Shown in pieces: positions 1-6,493 of a DNA stretch of 7,241 nt (the stretch's first letter is position 1; every line of letters starts with the position of its first letter). Source of the stretch: Flavobacterium sp. (GTDB lineage Bacteria > Bacteroidota > Bacteroidia > Flavobacteriales > Flavobacteriaceae). Under the pieces are notes generated by a model that searched no databases, had not been told where the DNA came from, and saw only the letters and a list, made by a program, of their open reading frames with translations. The position numbers were made by a program, and so were the translations under genes. The stretch is taken from the NCBI GenBank assembly GCA_030150335.1, contig JASLGC010000050.1:1-7241 (forward strand). The letters are read 5' to 3'.

Positions 1-1973
1 TCTGCATTAATAAGATTACAACGGTCTTGTATATTATTCAATCCCAGTCCCTTTTTAACAGCGCTTGTCTTAAACCCTACACCATCGTCTTTAATTGTAA
101 TTTCAATTTCACCTCTGTTATTACTATTGAAAATCACAAAACAATTGCTTGCCTTCGCATATTTTTGCACGTTTTGAAGTGCTTCTTGTAACATGCGATA
201 AATGTGTATTTTAGTACGATGACTCAATTTTTGCAAATCTATTTCAGGCGAAATATCTAAACTAAACTTCGTTTTGATGTTGCGATTCTGCGTTGATACT
301 AAGTCCTCTATTAACTGGCTAAAGAAGCCTATTTCAAAACTTTCCTCATTTGCAAATGCGTGTGATACATCTCGAATGTATTTTTCTACTTCCTGTACTT
401 CATTCACCAATAAATCACGTTGACTTTCTAATGTTTCTTCATTGACCTGCATTAGAGAGAAACGAGTTACAAATAACTTGTTCAAAACTCCGTCATGCAA
501 CTCCTTAGCCACTTCCTTTCGCTCTAAAACACGTGCTTCAGCTAATTTATTCTGAATTGTTAGAATAGAATCGTAGTATTTCTCTGTATCACTTTGAAAC
601 AGTTTAACCATTGTAACTTCATGTGACTTTTGTCTAAAAAGAACAATGAAGAAAATAACCGTTACGATAAACAACATCCCTCCTCCCACTTGAGCTATAA
701 CATCTTTTTGACTTTGGAGTTGCTTATTCTCTTTGAGTAAGGAGTCTGCCTCAAAGCTTATTCTCGCAAAAGTATTTTTTACTATATTATTTTCATCTAT
801 AATCAATTCCCCAATCTGTTCATAGCGCATGAAATTATCTCTATTATCTATGCTATCATATTTCAATAGCTTTGATAGAGCATCTTTTTCCAATGCAAGG
901 TCCTTAGATTCCTTAGCATAAGCCAAAACTTCTGCAATCAATTTTGACGCTTCCCTGGTTCTATTGTTCAAATAATACAATTCACTCAACAGCATTTTAC
1001 TTGCATTTAAACTCCTGTTGTTATTGTATTTAGCTTGAATACCAATGGCTATTTCAAGATTATTTTCAATATTATTGTACTTGGATTGTAAGAGTAATGC
1101 CTTTGCTTGTAGAAAAAGAGTATTAGCATATAATTGAGTAGCATAGAAATTCCCTGTATCTACATGGTCTGCCAATAATTCGCTTGCCAGCGACTCTGCT
1201 TTTTGATATTCACCTTGCTTTAAGTAGGTTTCTATTATACTATTATAAACAGTTACTCTATTAAGCTCCCTTTGTTCTGGTTTAAAAAAGTGATTCTTAG
1301 CTGGCGCATCTAATAAACTCAAAGCACCATGTAAAGAGTTGATAGCCTCTTCAAAATTTCCCAAACCACTTAGAGCGTTCCCCATAAAGAGCTTCTCAAT
1401 GTATTGGTTCTTTAAATCTTTTTGAGCTTCATTTATTCTCATCAACTTCAATATAGTAGATTGAGCCTCTGAGTAAATACCATTATTAAGAAGTATTATG
1501 GATTTTAAAATATACGTTTCCTTTAAATTAAGTGTATCATTCTCTTTGTTGAATAAAAACTCCGCTTTTGTATAATAGTAAAATGCAGTATCTACTACAT
1601 ATCTCTTTTCATAGTTTCTCCCTAATAACTGATAAGCTTTTGCTTCATACTTAGCATCTTCATCTTTCCTTGCATTTGCAAATAGCAAGTCAATATAGGA
1701 AATATCCGCACTTGTTTCCGCAATAAACGTTGCTAATAAATCTCTTGTTTCCTCAGTATTAGGCAAGCCTTTAATCATCTCCCTCACTGAATCAAGTTGT
1801 TTATCTTGTTGTTCGTTTGACACTACTAAATTATATGAGCGTATAAACTTTTTGATATACTCAATCTTATCAGAGTCAGTTTCCTTTCTGCTATTGCACG
1901 AGAAACACAATATACCGACTAAAAAAATCACAAGCACATAACTAATGAATGTCTTAAACTTATCTGTAAACAT
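1..1973 (-). CDS. TPR sensor histidine kinase, downstream copy of a tandem pair (3' end cut by the window edge)
   Basis: Seen: the frame is open from an ATG at 1973 to the left edge, giving 657 residues with no stop. The N-terminus has a hydrophobic stretch (about residues 9-25) ending in LCFSC, so Cys26 is a possible lipidation site. A helical region with TPR-like units (A-Y/F-Y-Y-KAE, Y-EA and similar) covers about 60-390. One transmembrane helix lies at about 426-446. A HisKA_3 dimerisation domain has KELHDG with His493. HATPase_c shows an N-box (LQN, Asn601), a G1 box (DDGVGF from Asp629) and GLGL. Alignment with the upstream paralogue puts the missing C-terminus at about 18 residues. Known: kinases of this NarL/DesK-like class autophosphorylate on His and usually signal to a LuxR-type response regulator. 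Inferred: the TPR region senses a periplasmic ligand or protein. The stimulus is unknown. No partner regulator is visible; a gene just past the left edge is the obvious place for one. Confidence 0.9.
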   Translation of the reverse strand, partial: MFTDKFKTFISYVLVIFLVGILCFSCNSRKETDSDKIEYIKKFIRSYNLVVSNEQQDKQLDSVREMIKGLPNTEETRDLLATFIAETSADISYIDLLFANARKDEDAKYEAKAYQLLGRNYEKRYVVDTAFYYYTKAEFLFNKENDTLNLKETYILKSIILLNNGIYSEAQSTILKLMRINEAQKDLKNQYIEKLFMGNALSGLGNFEEAINSLHGALSLLDAPAKNHFFKPEQRELNRVTVYNSIIETYLKQGEYQKAESLASELLADHVDTGNFYATQLYANTLFLQAKALLLQSKYNNIENNLEIAIGIQAKYNNNRSLNASKMLLSELYYLNNRTREASKLIAEVLAYAKESKDLALEKDALSKLLKYDSIDNRDNFMRYEQIGELIIDENNIVKNTFARISFEADSLLKENKQLQSQKDVIAQVGGGMLFIVTVIFFIVLFRQKSHEVTMVKLFQSDTEKYYDSILTIQNKLAEARVLERKEVAKELHDGVLNKLFVTRFSLMQVNEETLESQRDLLVNEVQEVEKYIRDVSHAFANEESFEIGFFSQLIEDLVSTQNRNIKTKFSLDISPEIDLQKLSHRTKIHIYRMLQEALQNVQKYAKASNCFVIFNSNNRGEIEITIKDDGVGFKTSAVKKGLGLNNIQDRCNLINA

Positions 1974-1997
1974 AATTATTTCATATCTATCGTAAAA

Positions 1998-2026
1998 CAA
2001 AGTATCATCATACACAGTTCACACAA
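1998..2026 (-). promoter_or_regulatory. Candidate Bacteroidota-type promoter of the downstream kinase
   Basis: On the minus strand a TTG (2024-2026) is followed after 19 nt by TACTTTG (1998-2004). This resembles the TTG / TAnnTTTG consensus of the Bacteroidota primary sigma factor, but has one base fewer between TA and TTTG. The -7 element ends 24 nt before the ATG, the same distance as in the upstream paralogue. It would let this kinase be transcribed independently of the gene before it. It is a motif match only; short A/T-rich motifs occur by chance. Confidence 0.45.
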
Positions 2027-2129
2027 TTGCAAACTATTGAGCGTATTATTGACTCATACAGATGTTTTACTCTTATTAAAAGAATCTATTTAACTTTAAT
2101 TCCAATCTTCTAATTTTAAAAACATCAAC

Positions 2130-2149
2130 TATAATTTATTGAAATTATA
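2130..2149 (-). repeat. A/T-only inverted repeat between the two kinase genes
   Basis: TATAATTT and AAATTATA form perfect 8-bp arms around a 4-nt loop, starting 18 nt after the stop codon of the upstream kinase. The stem has no G-C pairs, and the T5 run in the minus strand comes only several bases after it, so it is at best a weak terminator. It could instead be a protein-binding palindrome or chance in A/T-rich DNA. No better terminator is visible in the 194-bp gap, so some read-through from the upstream to the downstream kinase gene is plausible. Confidence 0.3.
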
Positions 2150-2167
2150 AAACCTCTATTGGAACAT

Positions 2168-4198
2168 TTATTCACATTTGAAACCTAATAACAATATTGT
2201 ACCTAAACCTTCATTACTAACTATTTTCAATGTTCCTCCAATGAATTCAACACGCTCCTTGATATTAATCAACCCTTTTCCTTTCTTAACAATGCGTGTA
2301 TCAAATCCAACTCCATTATCCTTTACTTGAACATTAAATGTAGCAGATGAAGTACATTCAAAAGACACCTCACAGTAAGACGCCTTTGAGTGTTTTTGTA
2401 CATTTTGAAGTGCTTCTTGAAGAATTCGGTAGATATTGATTTTAGTATGATGACTCAAACTCTCTAAGTCTATCGTTTCATCAATTACAAGATTAAAATC
2501 TATAGCATTGTTTCTATTTTGCAATGCAATCAACTCTATTATAAGTTGAAAAAAACTCTTAATCAGCATACTCTCTTCATTGGCTAACGCATGAGATACA
2601 CCACGTAGGTAATTCTCAACGTCTTTCACTTCGTTAATCAACAACTTCTTCTGTGCTTCAAAGTTATCCTCTTCTAATTGCATCAAAGAAAAACGCGTAA
2701 CAAATAGCTTATTCAATACTCCATCGTGCAATTCTTTGGCTATTTCATTGCGTTCTCTCTCTTGTGCAAATGACATCTTATTATGACTGTTAAGAATTGA
2801 ATCATAATATTTCTCCGTATCTCCTTGAAACATCTTGATGATGTTGAGCTTTTTAGAACGTTGTTTATTAAACAGAATGATAATAATCAATAATATCAAG
2901 AACAATAACGAAAAACTGATTAGCGTGATTAAATTCTTCTGATATGATAGCACATGATTCTTCTTAATTAAAGAATCTGCCTCGTATTTAATTCTCGCAA
3001 ACCTATTTCTAACTAAGCTATTCTCATCAATAATCTGCTTGCTTAAACTTAGATAACTATCAAAGTTTGCAGGAGCATTATCTTCTTCATACATCAACAA
3101 AACTCCTAATGTTTTCATCTTCAACTCAGAGTCATTTCTTTCCTCAGCATAAGCTAAAACTTCTTTAACTAATTCATGACCAGACCTTGGCTTATTTTTT
3201 AAATAATAATATTCAGCCAAACTTAATTTAGCGTGATGTACCAATATCATATTATGATAACTGGTAGAAATTTCAATAGACTTTGTCAGCAAGTTGTTTA
3301 CTTCACTAAACTCCCCTTTTCTCAGTTTACAAACACCTAAATTCAATGCTAAAGCAGCATATAATTTTATATCAGGGGTAAAACGAAGGTCAATGTAATT
3401 ATCTACAGCATCGTGTATTAAAGCGATAGCCTCGTCATACCTCTCCTGTTTAATATAGATTCTCGCTACATTATTATAAATATTTGCTCTATTCAATCGC
3501 CTGTAGTAATCTGTTGTTGCCATGATTACATCCTTGGATTCAAGCATTTCAAAAGCCTTGTCATATATTTCAATAGCCTCCTCATATTGATGTAATCCAC
3601 CTAAAATCTCTCCTACTAAACATTGTTGTTGAAATAGACGCTTAGCATCAGCATTGTTTAAATTAAAACCGATAGCCTTGGTAATTTGCGTCTCTGCTTC
3701 ACCATACACAGCATTAAGCATTAGTAGCTCAGCTTTATGTAGATACACTTCACCTAAACGGGTTGAATCCTGCTTTATTAAATACAAATGCTCTGCCTGC
3801 GAAAAATAATAATAAGCACTATCTACATTATACCTACGGTCAAAATAATATCCGAAAAGTAGATAAGCTTTTGCAATATCTACACTATCTCCAGCTTCAA
3901 GTGCATATTTTAAAGAATGAGAATAAAACTTTTTATCGGGTCTTATTTTTTGTGTAAACTCCAATATTATCTGTCTGTTTTCTTTTGTATTAGGCAACGC
4001 TAAAACAGAGGATTCAACATTAAGAAGCTCGGCTATCTTAGTGGTATCTCTTAAATAATAATCATATTGCTCTATATAAGTATTAATCCCTTCTACAGAT
4101 AGATTTTTTTGTGTCTGTCTTTTACAACTAACAGAAACAAGTATTAATACGATAAAAGGTAATAAGTAATGTATTTTTCGAAACGCCCAGAGACTCAT
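2168..4198 (-). CDS. TPR sensor histidine kinase, upstream copy of a tandem pair
   Basis: Seen: 676 residues from ATG to TAA. A hydrophobic N-terminal segment (about 9-24) ends in VSVSC, making Cys25 a possible lipid-attachment site, though the lipobox is not classical. TPR-like helical pairs lie at about 108-143, 148-180, 186-220, 236-268, 276-311 and 318-352. A single strongly hydrophobic helix lies at about 421-443. HisKA_3 has AKELHDG with the phosphoacceptor His491. HATPase_c has its N-box Asn599, DNGVGF at 627-632 and GKGL at 640-643. All expected catalytic motifs are present, so the kinase should be active. Known: this architecture is common in Bacteroidota and normally works with a LuxR/NarL-family regulator. 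Inferred: sensing by the TPR part outside the inner membrane, signalling inside. The transmitter core (26 residues from the ER before His) matches the downstream paralogue at 24 positions, while the sensor part is much less alike. The ligand and the target genes cannot be read from the window. Confidence 0.93.
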   Translation of the reverse strand: MSLWAFRKIHYLLPFIVLILVSVSCKRQTQKNLSVEGINTYIEQYDYYLRDTTKIAELLNVESSVLALPNTKENRQIILEFTQKIRPDKKFYSHSLKYALEAGDSVDIAKAYLLFGYYFDRRYNVDSAYYYFSQAEHLYLIKQDSTRLGEVYLHKAELLMLNAVYGEAETQITKAIGFNLNNADAKRLFQQQCLVGEILGGLHQYEEAIEIYDKAFEMLESKDVIMATTDYYRRLNRANIYNNVARIYIKQERYDEAIALIHDAVDNYIDLRFTPDIKLYAALALNLGVCKLRKGEFSEVNNLLTKSIEISTSYHNMILVHHAKLSLAEYYYLKNKPRSGHELVKEVLAYAEERNDSELKMKTLGVLLMYEEDNAPANFDSYLSLSKQIIDENSLVRNRFARIKYEADSLIKKNHVLSYQKNLITLISFSLLFLILLIIIILFNKQRSKKLNIIKMFQGDTEKYYDSILNSHNKMSFAQERERNEIAKELHDGVLNKLFVTRFSLMQLEEDNFEAQKKLLINEVKDVENYLRGVSHALANEESMLIKSFFQLIIELIALQNRNNAIDFNLVIDETIDLESLSHHTKINIYRILQEALQNVQKHSKASYCEVSFECTSSATFNVQVKDNGVGFDTRIVKKGKGLINIKERVEFIGGTLKIVSNEGLGTILLLGFKCE

Positions 4199-4222
4199 TT
4201 TTCAACAACAAATTTAATTCTA

Positions 4223-4230
4223 CAAAGATA
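4223..4230 (-). promoter_or_regulatory. Candidate -7 element of the upstream kinase
   Basis: The minus strand reads TATCTTTG, a full match to the TAnnTTTG -7 consensus of Bacteroidota. It ends 24 nt before the ATG at 4198, giving a short leader without a Shine-Dalgarno sequence. No TTG is found at the expected -33 distance, so the promoter may be weak or need an activator. The terminator at 4428-4457 separates it from mqo, which supports independent initiation here. Confidence 0.5.
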
Positions 4231-4323
4231 TAAGTTAAGAACCACAGACTGCGACTTTTGTTGCATTTATTTAAAAATATGAACAATACATCACCAATTA
4301 GACTTAAAATAACATAAAATTAA

Positions 4324-4357
4324 AATTACTATCTAAAACATAGTAATTATGTACTAT
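4324..4357. repeat. Two overlapping, mutually exclusive inverted repeats
   Basis: AATTACTAT (4324-4332) and ATAGTAATT (4340-4348) are perfect 9-bp inverted arms around a 7-nt spacer. The inner six bases of the right arm, ATAGTA (4340-4345), can instead pair with TACTAT (4352-4357) across 6 nt. The same short word therefore occurs three times in alternating orientation within 34 bp. It lies about 94 bp upstream of the -7 element of the upstream kinase. A binding site for a dimeric regulator is possible, but the composition is A/T-rich and chance is not excluded. Confidence 0.4.
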
Positions 4358-4427
4358 TACAAGCAATCTGTAAAATAATTAAAAATTAAAAGAAATAGCG
4401 AGGAGCAAGAGAATAGAATAATAGCAT

Positions 4428-4457
4428 AAAAAAAGCCCTCCTTAATCAAGGAGGGCT
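4428..4457 (-). terminator. Rho-independent terminator of mqo
   Basis: On the minus strand AGCCCTCCTT and AAGGAGGGCT form a perfect 10-bp stem (4434-4443 with 4448-4457) around a 4-nt loop. It is followed by an uninterrupted run of seven T (4428-4434, the first pairing in the stem). It begins about 23 nt after the mqo stop codon. It is the only strong intrinsic terminator in the window and marks the end of the purM-ruvX-mqo block. In the plus direction there is no T tract after the stem, so it should act only on leftward transcription. Confidence 0.93.
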
Positions 4458-4480
4458 CTATATATAATACAAGAATAATC

Positions 4481-5980
4481 TTATTTATTATGAGGGAAAA
4501 TCTTCAATGCAGAAGAACAATTCTCTCTAATTTCAGCAACTAATTCTGGATGCTCGTTTAATTTCAATCCAAATGAAGGAATCATTTCTTTGAATTTAGC
4601 TTGCCATTCTGTTGATTCAAACTCTTGTTTAAAACATTGAGAAAGTAATTTCAACATAATAGGTGTTGCTGTAGATGCACCAGGAGAAGCCCCTAATAAA
4701 GCAGCGATAGAACCATCTGCAGCGTTTACTACTTCCGTACCAAACTGCAAGATTCCCTTACCATCTTTATCTTTTTTAATAACTTGAACACGTTGTCCCG
4801 CTTTCTCTAAAGTCCAATCTTGTTCTTTAGCATCTGGGAAATAAGCTTTTAAAGCTTCGTAACGAGATTTTTCTGACTGTAGCACTTGTCCGATCAAATA
4901 TTTAGTCAAATCCATATTACGCATACCCACACCAAGCATTGGCCCGATGTTGTTCAACTCTAAAGATTTGAATAGATCTAAGTTAGAACCTTGTTTTAAG
5001 AACTTAGTTGAGAAACCAGCATAAGGTCCAAAAAGTAATGAATGTTTACCGTCGATGAAACGAGTATCTAAGTGAGGTACAGACATTGGAGGCGCTCCTA
5101 CAGAAGCCTTTCCATATACTTTTGCCATGTGTTGTTTCACTACATCAGGATTACGACATACAAGCCACTCTCCTCCCACAGGGAAACCACCATAACCTTT
5201 ACTCTCAGGAATATCAGCTTTTTGTAATAACAAAATAGCTCCACCACCTGCTCCTACAAAAACAAACTTAGAATTAACTACTTTCTTTGCCCCTGTTTTG
5301 CGATCTGTAGATGATACAGTCCAAACATCTCCTTTGCGTTTGATATCTGTAACTTGAGTATTAAAACTCATATTTACACCATTCTCGCTTTTTAAGTGAT
5401 CAAACAACTGACGAGTTAAGTCTCCAAAGTTAACATCCGTTCCCAATGGCATGTGCGTTGCAGCATATACATCATCAGTTTTACGGCCGTTCATCAATAG
5501 AGGAGCCCACTCTTTAATTTGTTTTGGGTCTTCAGAAAACTCCATTCCGTGGAACAAAGGATATTTTTGAAGCTCTGCATAACGCTTTCTCAAGAAGTTC
5601 ACGTTATTTTCTCCCCACACAAAACTCATATGAGGTACAGTATTAATAAAACTATTTGGCTTTTTAAGAATATTCTTCTTTACCAAATAAGACCAAAATT
5701 GGCGAGACACTTCAAATTGCTCAACAATATTGATTGCCTTAGTAGCATCAATTGTTCCGTCTGCTTTTTCAGGCGTATAATTTAATTCACAAAACGCAGA
5801 GTGTCCAGTTCCGGCATTATTCATTGCATCAGAACTTTCGGCAGCTGCACTGTCGAGACGCTCAATAACCTCAATGGTTAAGTTTGGTTTCAGCTCTTTT
5901 AATAGGACACCGAGTGTTGCACTCATAATTCCAGCACCTACCAAAACAACATCAGCCTCTGATTTTTGTATACTTGACAT
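4481..5980 (-). CDS. mqo: Malate:quinone oxidoreductase
   Basis: Mqo oxidises (S)-malate to oxaloacetate and passes the electrons through FAD to the membrane quinone pool, joining the TCA cycle to respiration without NADH. It is a peripheral protein on the inner face of the cytoplasmic membrane. Seen: with the ATG at 5980 the product has 499 residues, near the family size. An N-terminal Rossmann FAD motif VGAGIMSATLG begins at about residue 14. The family block SSDAMNNAGTGHSAFCELNY follows at about 49-68. GFPVGGEWLVCRNP lies mid-protein, and the C-terminal block LLGASPGASTATPIML is present. The frame stays open upstream to a TTG at 6004, but that codon is part of a -7-like element, and the Rossmann fold begins close behind the ATG, so the shorter form is preferred. 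A strong terminator follows the stop. No truncation or missing block is evident. In flavobacteria the acceptor is expected to be menaquinone (inference). Confidence 0.95.
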   Translation of the reverse strand: MSSIQKSEADVVLVGAGIMSATLGVLLKELKPNLTIEVIERLDSAAAESSDAMNNAGTGHSAFCELNYTPEKADGTIDATKAINIVEQFEVSRQFWSYLVKKNILKKPNSFINTVPHMSFVWGENNVNFLRKRYAELQKYPLFHGMEFSEDPKQIKEWAPLLMNGRKTDDVYAATHMPLGTDVNFGDLTRQLFDHLKSENGVNMSFNTQVTDIKRKGDVWTVSSTDRKTGAKKVVNSKFVFVGAGGGAILLLQKADIPESKGYGGFPVGGEWLVCRNPDVVKQHMAKVYGKASVGAPPMSVPHLDTRFIDGKHSLLFGPYAGFSTKFLKQGSNLDLFKSLELNNIGPMLGVGMRNMDLTKYLIGQVLQSEKSRYEALKAYFPDAKEQDWTLEKAGQRVQVIKKDKDGKGILQFGTEVVNAADGSIAALLGASPGASTATPIMLKLLSQCFKQEFESTEWQAKFKEMIPSFGLKLNEHPELVAEIRENCSSALKIFPHNK

Positions 5981-6001
5981 TATATCGGATTTATTTTTTT
6001 G

Positions 6002-6009
6002 CAAAATTA
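6002..6009 (-). promoter_or_regulatory. Candidate -7 element of mqo
   Basis: The minus strand reads TAATTTTG, fitting TAnnTTTG, and ends 21 nt before the mqo ATG at 5980. There is no clear TTG at the -33 position. The 85-bp gap after ruvX and this element suggest that mqo can be transcribed on its own, besides any read-through from purM-ruvX. The last three bases are the in-frame TTG that could be mistaken for an mqo start. Confidence 0.4.
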
Positions 6010-6065
6010 ATCTATATTATAGAGAAATCGCGTGAATCTCTCATAAAATATTTTAAAAAGACAAT

Positions 6066-6476
6066 TTAGAATTTATTCATATAATCTTGAAGGATTATTG
6101 TCGCGGCAATTTCATCAATCAATGCCTTATTTTGTCGCTGTTTTTTCTTCAAGCCACTGTCTATCATTGTTTGGAATGCCATCTTTGATGTGAAACGCTC
6201 ATCAATTCGCTCCACTGGCATTGTTGGAAAGTTCTTTTCAAACTTGCCTATAAACTCATTTAACAGAGGTACAACCTCTGAAGGTTCGTTATTCAAGCGT
6301 TTAGGTTCGCCAATAATAACTTTTTCTACTTTTTCTTTAGCAAAATAGTCTTTTAAAAATGGCAATAATTCCGATGTATCAACCGTAGTTAAGCCAGAAG
6401 CTATAATTTGAAAATCATCTGTAACCGCAATTCCCGTACGTTTTTTACCAAAGTCGATAGAAAGTAATCTTGCCAT
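6066..6476 (-). CDS. ruvX: Pre-16S rRNA maturation nuclease / RuvX-family protein YqgF
   Basis: The product has 136 residues, the normal size for the YqgF/RuvX family of RNase H-like nucleases. Seen: SIDFGKKRTGIAVTD at the N-terminus with Asp8 as the first acidic active-site residue, IIGEP with Glu57, the family motif DERFTS (92-97), and DEIAA near the C-terminus (Asp121, Glu122). These acidic residues would bind the catalytic metal ions. Known: E. coli YqgF processes the 5' end of 16S rRNA; other members were named Holliday-junction resolvases by structural similarity to RuvC. The protein should be cytoplasmic. It starts 17 bp after the purM stop with no promoter motif between them, so co-transcription with purM is likely. 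The ATG at 6476 lies directly before the first beta strand, which leaves little doubt about the start. Confidence 0.94.
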   Translation of the reverse strand: MARLLSIDFGKKRTGIAVTDDFQIIASGLTTVDTSELLPFLKDYFAKEKVEKVIIGEPKRLNNEPSEVVPLLNEFIGKFEKNFPTMPVERIDERFTSKMAFQTMIDSGLKKKQRQNKALIDEIAATIILQDYMNKF

Positions 6477-6493
6477 TTTTTATATATTCTTTT

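Larger units (their letters stand above)
4199..4427. other. A/T-rich intergenic region between the mqo terminator and the kinase pair
   Basis: This region of about 230 bp has no credible gene; the only frames with an ATG are about 9-13 codons long and show no conserved features. It contains the candidate -7 element of the upstream kinase near its left end, overlapping inverted repeats in the middle, and TAAAAT-type runs around 4300-4326. It is most simply read as the regulatory region of the first kinase gene. Confidence 0.6.

Noticed and set aside
3763..3957. 64-codon open frame on the plus strand
   Set aside because: It lies fully inside the TPR region of the upstream kinase on the opposite strand, has no recognisable domain or promoter, and its composition is what an antisense shadow would give.
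4260..4427. Very short frames that might encode a small peptide
   Set aside because: They are about 9-13 codons long, with no initiation signal and no hydrophobic or conserved pattern.
4434..4457. The G/C-rich hairpin as a bidirectional terminator or a riboswitch
   Set aside because: Only the minus strand has a T tract, there are no plus-strand genes nearby, and it directly follows the mqo stop, so it is a simple one-way terminator.
5519..5785. 88-codon open frame on the plus strand
   Set aside because: It is antisense to the well-supported mqo coding sequence and shows no family motif.
6021..6041. AGAGA...TCTCT inverted repeat between ruvX and mqo
   Set aside because: The arms are only about 5 bp with a mismatched interior and no T tract follows directly in either direction; too weak to call.
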